NCBI RefSeq assembly: GCF_052324685.1 | Contig: NW_027507065.1 | Span: 62,001 to 126,000 of the forward strand | Length of the DNA: 64,000 bases | Source: Brachyhypopomus gauderio | Taxonomy: Eukaryota; Chordata; Actinopteri; Gymnotiformes; Hypopomidae | Direction of reading: 5' to 3' | Shown here: positions 10,228 through 19,959 of the stretch, one piece after another | How positions within the stretch are numbered: position 1 is the stretch's first letter | Layout: each line of letters opens with the position of its first letter | Translations under genes and position numbers: made by a program | Notes under the pieces: model-generated | The model's database searches: none | What the model was told of the DNA's origin: nothing | The model's input: only the letters and a program-made list of their open reading frames with translations

Positions 10228-10713
10228 TTACTGCAAACACTTTTGTATGTAATGGTAAAAGAAAAAATGATCCGCTTTTTCTCTAATGGTGTGCATCACT
10301 TCTTGATTTTTGTAAACTCGCTCAACTAGTGTGTCCTCCTGAGCACACACAACAAAATCACACCATTCTAAACCAGTCAAGAGGATCTGTCCCTGAACTT
10401 GCCAGCAGTACTTGTGTTGCCTCCGAAGTTTCAAAGCACCGCTTGACATTTTCAGATAGGGGCAGTCCACATAACTCTGAATGTTGGGGCATTTGACTTC
10501 TAAGAGTCCAAATGGTGGATTCTCAGAGGGATCGAAGATTACTCCATCAGGGGAACAACCCAGCCATGGAGCATCAGGGTGAATGACAAACCCACATGGT
10601 GAATAATTCACATTTTTCAGAATGCAGTACTCTTGAACTGCAACTGGCTCCATATGAATTCCTCCCCTCATGTCCTTGGTCTGGACAGTTCCCCTGTAGA
10701 TTCTCTCTGCCAA
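10228..10713 (-). CDS. YqaJ-family nuclease domain, unit 1 (C-terminal exon part)
   Basis: The family is the lambda-exonuclease-like PD-(D/E)xK nucleases that process DNA ends. The 161-codon open stretch begins at a TTG; the frame is in fact open further, to the hAT edge at 10768. So this is the end of a longer exon and not a gene with its own start. Conserved residues counted from that TTG: Glu22 (GGIHMEPVAVQEY), Asp56 (CSPDG), Glu72 and Lys74 (LLEVKCP), and Gln105/107/109 (WQVQGQI). All expected catalytic positions are present. It converges with the transposase, with 239 bp between the two stops. Confidence 0.8.
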   Translation of the reverse strand: MAERIYRGTVQTKDMRGGIHMEPVAVQEYCILKNVNYSPCGFVIHPDAPWLGCSPDGVIFDPSENPPFGLLEVKCPNIQSYVDCPYLKMSSGALKLRRQHKYCWQVQGQILLTGLEWCDFVVCAQEDTLVERVYKNQEVMHTIREKADHFFFYHYIQKCLQ

Positions 10714-10768
10714 ATTCTCTGCAGAAGTATGTCCTCGAACATGGTTTGCCTCATGGAAACGTGTAGAT

Positions 10769-11936
10769 CAGGCATGTCAAACTCAGTTTGGCTGTGGGGC
10801 CGGATCCAGACCTTCTGTTCTCAGGTGAGCCGGATCAGTAACTACAAATCAACTCCAAATATTTAGCTTTATTTTTCAGTACTATGCTTTATCATTCAGC
10901 CTACATTTTTAGCCTACCCTACATATTATAATCATGGATGAAAAGGGATCTTTTCTAAGCACAACACATTAAAACAATGAAAAAAAAAAGATTTTCATGT
11001 TTGACGGTGAATGTGTTAACAACTGGTTTATTTTAACAGTTGAGTGAATGCAGTTTTATACCTGAAGCAACTCACCACATTAACAAACTCAAGTGGGAGC
11101 TATGAAAAAAATATTTTCGCCTTAATAGTCATACTGCTTTGAAATAAATAAAAAAAGAAATACAAATAAAAGTTATAGCAGTGCATGGGTAATAAAATTA
11201 GACTACATCAGATCAAACTACTAGGCTGGGCCTACTGAAGCTGAGAACATACTGCACAATATTAATTATCTTTAATATGAAACCAGATGAATCTTATTTT
11301 TAATGATCTGTATTCATGAGTGCAAACAAATTTCGTGTCATCACACTTTTTTTCTCTCTCTCTCACTGCATTCCTGCAGTCTACTTGCTGCTGCTGGCTC
11401 CTGTAACTTGGCATCTTTTTGCCTTCACAAGTGCATCGATATTAGGTGTCAAATCCTGAGTAGCAGCACATTTAACAATGTCATTCAAGTGTTTATTTGT
11501 TAACCTTGAGCGCTGCTTTGTTTTATTATTGTTCATTACAGAGAACACCTGTTCACAAAGATAAGTAGTCCCAAACATGGATAGAACTTATGCAGCCATG
11601 GCTGTTAATTTGGGGTAACCTGGCACGAGATATTGATAAAACGTATTCATTTCCACGGACCCAAATTTATCCTTCATAGCAGAATCGCTTCATAGCGGAA
11701 TTGCATCCTTTGACTGAAGCTTTAACTCGTGTCAGTGCTGCATGCTGTCATTTACTGCCCTCTAGCGACCAGAGAGAGCATTTGATTTGTATTCATTTTT
11801 TAAAAATCACAACTTTTGATAGAAATGAGCTAGAGACTTGCTTCATTTTTTGACATACTCAGAAATTTATGCCGGGCCGTATTAAATAATCCAACGGGAC
11901 GGGTCCGGCCCGCGGGCCCTATGTTTCACATGCCTG
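10769..11936 (-). mobile_element. Internally deleted hAT element inside the YqaJ exon, unit 1
   Basis: The left end is CAGGCATGTCAAACTC and the right end, read inward, is CAGGCATGTGAAACATAG. The flanks GTGTAGAT (10761-10768) and CTGTACAT (11937-11944) are a degenerate 8-bp target duplication (6 of 8). Near the right end GGTCCGGCCCGCGGGCCC is a GC-rich subterminal palindrome. A minus-strand remnant at 11381-11578 encodes the hAT C-terminal dimerisation region (YLCEQVFSVMNNNKTKQRSR, then LTNKHLNDIVKCA). The remaining transposase is missing. With the element removed, the YqaJ frame joins across the site. Confidence 0.85.
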
Positions 11937-12473
11937 CTGTACATGTTACTCTCATCTTTCTCAGACCATGCCATTCTTCACATCAACTCTGCTCCTGTGT
12001 TGCAGCTTCAATCCTCTGGCCCATGCTCAATCACACTTCCAGGGACTTAACATGCACTTCTTCCTCTTCTCACAAAACATACGCACATTCTCATCGTCCC
12101 AGCCTATAGTTTTGGATAGCAAGGGGTGCTTCAGTGGGGGCACCTGGGATGTTCACAATTTCTCTCACTGCTGCTGGCTTATGATGGAATGAAACCACAC
12201 TCCCTGCCTCTACAGGCCCAAAAGCACATTCAACTAATGGGACTGCAGTTCACATGCCCATTGTTGTAACCAGAGGGGCAATTACAGGACTAAAACTTCT
12301 TATAGACCTCTGACACTCTTAGCATGGCAACATTGGGCATTTCTTCATCCAAACGCTTTATAATGTGAACTTCTGAAAAATATTAAAAGCAAAAACGTGT
12401 ATAACCATTAAATCAAATTACTGCCACAATATAATCTAAACTTCATTACACATCACATGGATCAAAGGTAATA

Positions 12474-13226
12474 TTTTTTTATTTTTTTATTTGCCTTTAT
12501 TTAACCAGGTTAGTCCCTGGTTAGTCCCTTGAGATACAAGATCCCTTTTACAAGAGAGACCTGGCCAAGAGAGACCGAGCAGCAGCACAAATTACAACAT
12601 TCAAGATACATTCAAAATCTCACATAAAATTTATTAAAACACGCACACACAGATGATCTGGACCTGACTGATTTTATCAGAGTCTTAAATCTGTTCAAAG
12701 AAACAAGGTCCTTGATTTTTATATCAGCCTGTAACCGGTTCCAAGTGTATGGAGCAGCAAAACTAAAAGCAGTCTTTCCTAGCTCTGTTCGAGCTCTAGG
12801 AACAGCAAGTTGCAAAAACTCACTCGAACGAAGACTGAGCAGACTTTGCCTTCTATTCAGAAGACAACATAAATAATTAGGCAAATTCCCAATTAGTGCT
12901 TTGTAAATAAAAACATACCAATGTGCAAAACGTCGTGCCTGCAACAAAGTCCAATTCACTTTTGTGTATAACAAACAATGATGAGTAAGAGGTCGACAGT
13001 TTGTTATAAATCGCAAAGCACTATGATACACACTGTCCAGTATGCTCAAACAGTGCACAGGAGCATTCATATACAAAATATCTCCATAATCTAATACAGG
13101 CATGAACGTTGCTTCAACTAACTTCTTTTTTACAATAAAAGAAAAACAAGATTTATTTCTATAATAAAAACCTAACAAAAGTCTAAGCTTTTTAATTAGA
13201 TGTTGAATATAAGGTTTAAAAGATAA

Positions 13227-13228
<2 letters not shown>
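12474..13228 (-). mobile_element. LINE ORF2 C-terminal fragment with 3' tail, unit 1
   Basis: The minus-strand frame ending at 12612 carries EATFMPVLDYGDILYMNAP, RFITNCRPLTHHCLLYTKVN, FKTLIKSVRSRSS and similar motifs of the C-terminal end of L2/jockey-like LINE reverse transcriptase ORFs. The 3' UTR contains the complement of TTTATTTAACCAGG and an A-rich tail at 12474-12490. The 5' end is truncated at the TA tract. The apparent 254-codon ORF that fuses YqaJ exon residues, an Ile-Tyr run and this LINE is an accident of the open TA repeat. Confidence 0.75.

Positions 13229-13306
<78 letters not shown>
13229..13306. repeat. (TA)39 microsatellite, unit 1
   Basis: A pure 78-bp TA run between the LINE fragment and the splice donor of the GVKPGPV exon. 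The same tract is 16 bp in unit 2 (27141-27156), 18 bp in unit 3 (41967-41984), 16 bp in unit 4 (50041-50056) and 64 bp in unit 5. Confidence 0.95.
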
Positions 13307-13307
<1 letters not shown>

Positions 13308-13460
13308 CCTCACACAGTCAGCAGTTGAATTCCTTGGTTTTCGAACCTCCATTTCTCCAACGGGTCCCGGCTTCACACCCTAAAAGTAGGGACACATTTA
13401 GCACTGTTTTAATGGTGGCTACATATGGATGAACATACATGTGACATACAAACTGACATG

Positions 13461-13643
13461 CTAGGTAACTCGCTGCTCGGTGTCTGTGCAGCTTTGGACT
13501 GGGGGTACAGCAGGAATATCTAGCTGAGAATAGTGTGCAGTCTGATAAAGAAGGGCAACCAAATGATTGCACAGGGCACATCCTGCCACACAGGAGCAAT
13601 GGGTGCTCACCAAAATGACAGGGCTCGAGTGTTTTAACACCAT
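13461..13643 (-). pseudogene. SWIM zinc-finger exon, unit 1
   Basis: It follows a CCTTAG acceptor. HCSCVAGCALCNHLVALLYQ gives the CxC...CxH metal-binding pattern of SWIM fingers, which bind DNA or protein. The exon then reads DIPAVPPVQSCTDTEQR and runs into TAG at 13461; the WHKPRT end and the donor seen in the older copy are gone. Confidence 0.75.
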
Positions 13644-13975
13644 CTAAGGAGAAAAAATATATTAAAATATCTGTTAACATTTTATTGAACAGCAGTAATT
13701 GAGCAAAAATAAATAAGTCAGGTAAAGTTTCCCAAATTAGTTGACTGTACACATCCACTTTAATTCACTGAAGGTAGAGAGATAAAATATGTAGGCACAT
13801 GCAAAAGCTTGGGCACCAAATACCATGTTTTATTGATGCTATAGATTTAGTCAATGTGATTAGTGAAGGGTGTGATTGGAGATGACCACACCTTCAATAT
13901 TTAATCAGCTTTGCTTATATTATGGCAGTAATCTGATGTAGTGGTTATACACTTCTATACACTTGTACATTAAAG

Positions 13976-14060
13976 GAGTGGTTCCCAAACGTTTTCTGCC
14001 GTGCCCCCCATTAATAGATGAGAATAATTTTGCGCCCCCCACTGCGCCCAATATTTTGTT
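13976..14060. repeat. Terminal fragment of an hAT-like repeat
   Basis: GGAGTGGTTCCCAAACGTTT followed by two CCCCCC-containing phrases (GTGCCCCCCATT, GCGCCCCCCACTGCG) resembles the terminus of fish hAT repeats that begin CAGTGGTTCCCAAAC. The opposite end was not found. It is present in every complete unit. Confidence 0.4.
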
Positions 14061-14953
14061 GAGTGAGAACAGGATATTTTGTTTTGCCAGAACAGGAACA
14101 ACTGTATGTGAAGTCCCTGGAAGTCTTATTCAGCAAAGACCACAGGATTAAGGCTGCTTTTGCTTCTTTAGTTCAGACTGCCATATTTAAATATCTTGCG
14201 AAAAAACAGTAATTGTTATGACTGATTAGTGCATGTTTGTACATACATACATACATACATATATACACAAACACTTGTGTGTGTGTGTGTGTAACCATTG
14301 ATCCTACTCTCAAGTCATGTGGCTTTTCACTTTTCCTCATAGACCTATGACAAACTGCCCTCACGCGGACCTCTCCTGTCACCTTGTTTTTCATTGACAC
14401 TGTGCAGGGGGGAAGATGAATAAAAATAAAAATGTAATGATATGCTACTTACACAGCAGCTTCATAGTTAGCTAGCTAAAACAAACATCTCAATAGTAAG
14501 TAATAGCTTGTGGTCTGTCAAGGTAAATTTATTGATACAATCACTAACGTTAACATGGATACAAGGAAGCGTTTGCTAACCATACTTTATTAGATGCAGC
14601 ACAATATAACTAAAAAAAGATGGCTTAATTGTCAAATTTGATCAAGCCAGTCCAAAGACATTCACAGTTAGCTCGTTAGTTTCCTGTTTACTTCCTAGAA
14701 ACGTCAGCGGGCGTCATATGCCGACTTGAAGCTGATTGGTTTATGCAAAATAGTAATGCATTGTGGTAGCGAAATCTTATTTTTGCACAGGGAAAAATGG
14801 AATAATGTTTGAACAGTTAATGTAGAACTAGAATATATGTAATATAGGACTATTCTGTTTCCTAAAATATATTTAGGTTAATATACTTTTTGGCATACCG
14901 TCCTCGAGACATATATGAATTTGCAGCTCTTTATATACTGCACATACCATCTA

Positions 14954-15210
14954 AACCTGGTTGCCAGATTCGCGGTTTTCACTCCAAATTGGGCTTGTTT
15001 GAAACTCCTTCAAAGTTTTTCGTTTTTGGGCTACTTTTCACTTGGCCCACCGCGGGAGTTACAAGTCAACAATAACAATCGATGGCGATATAATCCTTAA
15101 ATAGTCTCAATTTTAACACTCTAACACTTTGGGCTACTTTTGGCTTCTGACGGGCGCATTTTACACTGACTTTGGCCGGGATATTTATGCACGACCTGCC
15201 AACCCTGGCC
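14954..15210. repeat. MITE-like repeat near the right end of the unit
   Basis: The ends ACCTGGTTGCCAGATTCG and, inward from the right, GGCCAGGGTTGGCAGG are weakly inverted. The phrase TTGGGCTACTTTT occurs twice inside (near 15016 and 15129). It has no coding potential. It occupies the place where YqaJ exon 1 would be expected. Confidence 0.35.
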
Positions 15211-16784
15211 ACACTCGCTCGTGTTGACTGCAAGTGCACCAACTTGATCAGTCCACAGAGACAAGCCGGAGCCTTACAAGTGATTGGAAGCTCTTCTAAC
15301 CAATAGTTTACTTCCTTCTGAAGCTAACCAGCCCTCATTTGCCATGATTGCTCAATTATATTTTTTTATTGAGCCCTCGGAAAGTCGCGCTTCATTTCCA
15401 ATGTGGGTCCGCTAGCATAGCAACATAAGCTAACCGCTAACCTTTGCTAACCTAAGCCAAGCTCCCCAGAACGCACTATTCGGCGAAACTGAAGCAGTCG
15501 TGGATTATTTTGTTCGTTTTTATTCTGATTGTGGATACTTTTGAACATAAACCGATAACTTTTTATGGAATATATGAGCAATTTTCGGCATTTTCGCCAA
15601 CCCGGAAGTGAGACCGTACACCCGCTACGACGCGACTCAGTGTACACGTGAGTAAAAATTGATAATTTTTCATAAGCGATATTGTACAAAATATATATTC
15701 TAATACTAAACATTAGATTATAGACAGTATTGGAGCTTTTGAGTGCTGGAGTACTCTGTATCGTGTCGGATGCTACCGGAGTTGGCTACGGTAGCTTGGC
15801 ATAGCCTGTCGGACTATATTGGACATAAATATCATATCATAGGCCTACAGGGTTCCCACGGGTCCTTGAAATCCTTGAAAGTTTGTGAATCTGAAAAAAT
15901 AAGTTCAAGGCCCTGGAAAGTTTTTGAAAACAGGCATAAAAGACAGCCGTCCTTGACGGTCCTTGAATATTTTAGAGGGTTTGAAATTTCACATGGATGA
16001 AGACCGCGGTCACAGAATAATAGGGCACAGTTGGTAAGGAAGTCAATATTTACAAAAGATTGCTATGAAAAAGATTGCCATGATGTTTTAAATTTCTCAT
16101 CCTTTGTTGAAAAAATATGATCTGATATGAGTTGTTATAAAGATTTAAAGAAAGTCTGCAAAGTGATTCCTTTAACATTTTATATTCAGAGTTGACTGTT
16201 TCGATGCCCATGTTAAAAGTGAATGACTGTTGAGTTCAAGTGTAATAACAAGATTATCACTGATGGTATGAGACAAAAGATATAATAGATATTCTTTCAA
16301 GAAACATCCTAATAAAAATTATAAAACCACAAAGGCTTGTCAAATGGCTCATGTCTTCTAAAGTAAAAGAGACTCATTTCAAAATAATAAATAAGATATA
16401 TCCTGTAGCCATGTTTCTTGAAAGAAGAGTTAAACTTGATGTGGATTAATGGACCTTTTTTAAGTCAGAAGATGAATCCCAGGAGCATATGTTTTTCCAT
16501 CTCAATATTTACAAAGTTTTTGCATGGACACTAGAAACTGGATTAATCTCAAACTTCTTTCTTTTGATACCATTATACTTCAGTTCGAATTTCTCTGATT
16601 CCATAAATTCACTACCATAAGTGGAGTGGTTAAAAGGCTGTTCTCTTTATGAATGAATATTATTCTTTATTAAGTAGATTTAAAAACTATGCTAGAATCA
16701 TCTCACGCCAGATTTCTCTAGAAATCTATAGTTCTAATCTCATTATATGGCTTTGCTCCTCTGTTTTATGTATGTACTGTATGT

Positions 16785-17379
16785 TGTGGTGGAAATTTGG
16801 TGATTTCCATTTAGATCAGGCTTTCTTAGTATACGTTAAACACATTAGAAATAAGGTTTTTGCATATGTGTGTTAATCAAAGCACTAAAGTCATTCTGGT
16901 GACTTTAGTAGGCCTCAGAGATGTGTTTATGTGTGCCTGTCTGGGACATTTAATCTGATGTTCCTCTGGATGTTCCTAAACTGACCTCGCTGGAGACGCA
17001 TAATCTCAGCTTGGAAAGGACTACGGCGACACTCAGTCTGCCATGCCATCACGAGGATGCTGAGCAGGGAGGGGGCACGCATCATATGCATCTGTCAAAT
17101 CAGAGTTAATCACTCCTTACTTTGTCCAATCATATTTAGTTAATAACCGTGTGTTCACCTCGTGGACACCGTGTGTATTGATGATCAAGGGTATAAAGGA
17201 TGAGAGTTCGGAATGGGGAATTAGCTCTCTCTGTGACTGACACGTGGGTGTTTGTAATGGAGATCTCAAGGGTTTAATCTATGTCTATGTTTAAATAAAT
17301 CATTGTACTTATTATCTAACCCAACTGCTTCTGACTTTTTTTGTACTCACCATTGAAGGGTTTCAGAATTTCTAAGACA
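16785..17379 (+). repeat. 5' LTR of the retrovirus, unit 2 (595 bp)
   Basis: Starts TGTGGTGG and ends CTAAGACA. U3 contains a perfect 10-bp palindrome ACTAAAGTCA/TGACTTTAGT around TTCTGG (16884-16909). TATAAA at 17192-17197 is a likely promoter and AATAAA at 17294-17299 a likely poly(A) signal, which places R between them. Confidence 0.93.
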
Positions 17380-17382
17380 TTT

Positions 17383-17400
17383 TGGCACCCCAGATGGGAC
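17383..17400 (+). promoter_or_regulatory. Primer binding site, tRNA-Arg type, unit 2
   Basis: TGGCACCCCAGATGGGAC begins 3 bases after the 5' LTR. It is complementary to the 3' end of a vertebrate tRNA-Arg(CCT) as I remember it (…GTCCCATCTGGGGTG plus CCA). A consensus splice donor CTG|GTGAGTAC lies downstream at 17572/17573 in the leader. Confidence 0.75.
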
Positions 17401-17796
17401 TCCACGACTGAGGACGGCACACCTGAGGGGGAGACTAAGCGCTTAGCTCCTGAAGGCCTTACTTCAGTCAGCCAACGACAAATTCCGTTGAGCGGGACTC
17501 GCAGGTGTGTGTGCCTCCTCGGCGTCGGAGTTTTCCCAGGAACAGACGAACATTTAAGTTAACTAAACCCTGGTGAGTACAAAGTGTTGATATAAACTTA
17601 TTGCAGAGGTTGGGACTTCTCTCCTGGTGCGTGTATACACGGTTATGGTTATCGGGCGGGGTAACTGAATGATTAAGTGTTTCACCCTCGGCTAGGAGTC
17701 GAGGAGCAGAGTATCAGGGAGAGTGAGAGTCAGGTTCTGCGTGAGTGTGAGTGTTGTGTGAGAGTTGTTATTTTTTTAAATCCACGAAGCAGCAAA

Positions 17797-19302
17797 ATGG
17801 GCGGATGTGGTAGTAGTCATACTGACAGGGAGGTCAGTGAGATACTGCACGCACATCCTAGAATAAGGTACATGAAAGAACGGTATGGGCCCGAAAGTTT
17901 AAAACAATTTCACATGTGGGTAAAGAAATGTGATTTCCCAGAGGGAGGGAGTTTTAACATGAACCGAATTGCAGCATTAAAACGAAGTCTGATAAAAGAA
18001 CAATATGATGGGTTCAAGGTAAACTGGGAAGCTTTTGACTTGTGGGAGAGGGAGGCGAAACGGCGGGATTATAGATTGCAAACACAAACTAAATATGAAG
18101 TTCAACGGGAACTTAAGAATCTCCAGTCTGTTAAGTGTGTTGCAGATCCAGACCTGGACGGATGTCCCAGGCGACCCCCAACCGCCCTGACGGCCCCACC
18201 CAACCCCACCGACGTCAAGCCCCAGGAACCAGTCAGACAAAACAAGCCTCCTCCAGCACGTCCAATCAGCCCAGTGGCTATGCACACAAGATCGCGAGAC
18301 GGGCAAGACACAACTGCCGGACCAAGCCAAGGACGGATGGTCCACGTCAGCGAGCCGCCCCTGTCCCCTCTTCCGGAAACAACCAATGATCAGGTGATGT
18401 GCCCAATGGTAGAGGTGGCTGGTCAGGATGGGCCTATGCTTGTTATGAGAACATGGACTGTTGCAGATTTACAGGAAGTGATGAAGCAGTTCAAGCTCCC
18501 TGGTGACATTGGGGGGCGTAAGTTTGCACATGAACTGGACATGTTTTGCCGTGAGTTCAGGCCGACGTCACATGAGCTGCGACGACTCCTGGGCCTGAAA
18601 CTGGGAGTAGAGGTTACAAAGATCCAGATGGACTGGTCACTCAAGAACATTCAGTTGGTCAACAGTGAGTGGTCACATGAAGGTAACAAACCGTATCGGA
18701 CAATGTTACATGAACTATGTGCAGCAATACGGGATGCCTTTCCCCTTGTTATGGATTTAACCAAAATAGCTATTTGTAAACAAAATGACTCAGAGACTGT
18801 GCAGGAGTACCTGTATCGACTCACCCAGGTGCATGATGCTCACTGCGGCATGGACAAGCCCGACAGGATGGACAACGGGCCAATCACACCCTATGAAGCT
18901 CATTTGCGGAATGCTTTCATCAATGGACTGAAGCCGGAGATTTCCGAGAAGCTCAAGGACACTTGCATCACGTGGGAGACAGCCAAGATGGAAGTGATTG
19001 TGCAACATGCTATCCACGCGGAAAGGCGATGGAAGACGGTGAGTGCCTGGAAGCAAGACAAAGAACCGCGGCAAACACAACTTTCCATGGTTCGAGTGAT
19101 GAGGGGCGATGAAAAAGGTAACTGTGCAGGAGGCAAAAGCGGGAAGGAGCAGAAGAGGACTAAAAAGGTGAAGAACCGCAGGAGAGATGATGACGACAAC
19201 GCTTGTTACATCTGTGGAGAAGACGGACACTGGTCAAAGGAGTGTCCACAAAGACAGGATAAGCGGGAAAAGCAAGGTCGGCAAAGTCATGGTGGGGACT
19301 GA
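17797..19302 (+). CDS. gag: Retroviral Gag polyprotein, unit 2 (501 codons, open)
   Basis: Gag assembles the virus core. The start chosen is the Met of MGGCGSS, an N-myristoylation signal for membrane targeting; the frame is open 40 codons further upstream (to 17677), but that part lies in the leader. In order: a matrix-like region; a Pro-rich linker with PPNPTDVKPQEPVRQ and PPLSPLPE; a capsid region resembling gammaretroviral p30, with WTVADLQEVMKQF and EFRPTSHELRRLLGLKLG; a basic stretch; and one CCHC zinc knuckle (CYICGEDGHWSKEC, C-x2-C-x4-H-x4-C) about 32 residues from the end. A single knuckle fits gamma/epsilon-like viruses. The frame is uninterrupted and identical to the unit 3 copy. 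Confidence 0.9.
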   Translation: MGGCGSSHTDREVSEILHAHPRIRYMKERYGPESLKQFHMWVKKCDFPEGGSFNMNRIAALKRSLIKEQYDGFKVNWEAFDLWEREAKRRDYRLQTQTKYEVQRELKNLQSVKCVADPDLDGCPRRPPTALTAPPNPTDVKPQEPVRQNKPPPARPISPVAMHTRSRDGQDTTAGPSQGRMVHVSEPPLSPLPETTNDQVMCPMVEVAGQDGPMLVMRTWTVADLQEVMKQFKLPGDIGGRKFAHELDMFCREFRPTSHELRRLLGLKLGVEVTKIQMDWSLKNIQLVNSEWSHEGNKPYRTMLHELCAAIRDAFPLVMDLTKIAICKQNDSETVQEYLYRLTQVHDAHCGMDKPDRMDNGPITPYEAHLRNAFINGLKPEISEKLKDTCITWETAKMEVIVQHAIHAERRWKTVSAWKQDKEPRQTQLSMVRVMRGDEKGNCAGGKSGKEQKRTKKVKNRRRDDDDNACYICGEDGHWSKECPQRQDKREKQGRQSHGGD

Positions 19303-19620
19303 TGGTCGGAGGGGTCGACTGGTGATGTTCCGGAAGGGTCAGGTAAGACACAAATTTTTCCCACGCTTTGCAATGAAGAAATGCTTCCGCTAACTCATAC
19401 TGATGCTGTTTGTAGTGATATCATTGATAGTGATAAAATGCCTTGCAATGAAGAAATGCTTTTGCCTTTAAATGTTAATGAGATAAGTAATGTGCTTCAG
19501 TCTGATACTGAGTTGTTACAAATTGATGTTGATGACAGTGATAAAATAACTGATTCTGCTACTGGATTTATGCAAAATAATTGTGAACTGTCATGTGGGG
19601 GAATATATGCTGTTTTATGA
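19303..19620 (+). other. In-frame extension after the gag TGA, no protease seen
   Basis: After the TGA at 19300-19302 the gag frame stays open for about 105 codons to 19620. In gammaretroviruses gag and pol share a frame separated by a readthrough stop, so the arrangement fits. The DTG/DSG protease motif was not found. The segment is acidic and contains two copies of a CNEEML phrase, likely a local duplication. Confidence 0.45.
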
Positions 19621-19959
19621 GACAAGTGCTGCTGCTGAGCGGTTATGTTTTTTTTGGGGTTAACTTGGGCAGAGCAGGTTAGGTTTCAAACAGTAAACGG
19701 TGTGGCTGAGGCAGGGTTTGTGTGCGCATGGCTGTGGGAGTGGGTGTGATGGTGTGCGGTACAGTCCGTCAATGGACGGGTTTTTCTAAACCACTGATTT
19801 GGGAGGTCAGAGTGAGCAGGGGAGTGCAGCTGTATCTGGGCGAGTTGCCAACATTCCAATGTCCAAAGATAAGAGGGTGTGTGTGTGTGTGTGACTGAAG
19901 GGAGTCCCACGGACTCTGTGGTCCCAGGGGAGTGTGACTTAGAGAAACACATCTAGGTC

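Larger units (their letters stand above)
10228..14399 (-). pseudogene. SWIM-YqaJ nuclease gene, unit 1, interrupted
   Basis: Exons on the minus strand are: 14308-14399 (TGEVRVRAVCHRSMRKSEKP, same 92-bp size as in the old copy); the SWIM exon 13461-13643; 13309-13379 (GVKPGPVGEMEVRKPRNS); and a large exon 10228-12372 with RLDEEMPNVAMLRVSEVYK at its start and the YqaJ domain at its end. A 1,168-bp hAT lies inside the large exon and a LINE tail plus TA tract lie in the preceding intron. An in-frame TGA lies at 11983-11985, just before CEEWHGLRKMRVT, and a frameshift lies near 12300. No equivalent of the old copy's exon 1 was found between 14400 and 15353, so the gene lacks its start. Confidence 0.75.
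7215..15353. repeat. Tandem unit 1 (8,139 bp)
   Basis: It starts at AATTATATTTTTTTATTGAG, where homology among all units begins, and ends at GCCATGATTGCTC before the next start. It lacks the retrovirus and piggyBac insertions. Private differences include an 11-bp duplication near 12509 (TTAGTCCCTGG repeated), CCAAGTGTATGG near 12740 and the longest TA tract. It shares the Tyr-codon variant of the transposase end with unit 6. Confidence 0.97.

Noticed and set aside
11968..12192. Plus-strand 74-codon ORF with a secretory-looking start (FFTSTLLLCC).
   Set aside because: It lies antisense to the YqaJ exon, whose family motifs explain the sequence.
12612..13376. A 254-codon ORF with an Ile-Tyr run.
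   Set aside because: It is a chance fusion of a YqaJ-gene exon, an open TA microsatellite and a LINE tail. Other units have a shorter run or no fusion.
17977..18386. Minus-strand ORFs of 94 and 122 codons within gag.
   Set aside because: They are antisense shadows of the GC-rich proline-coding linker of gag.
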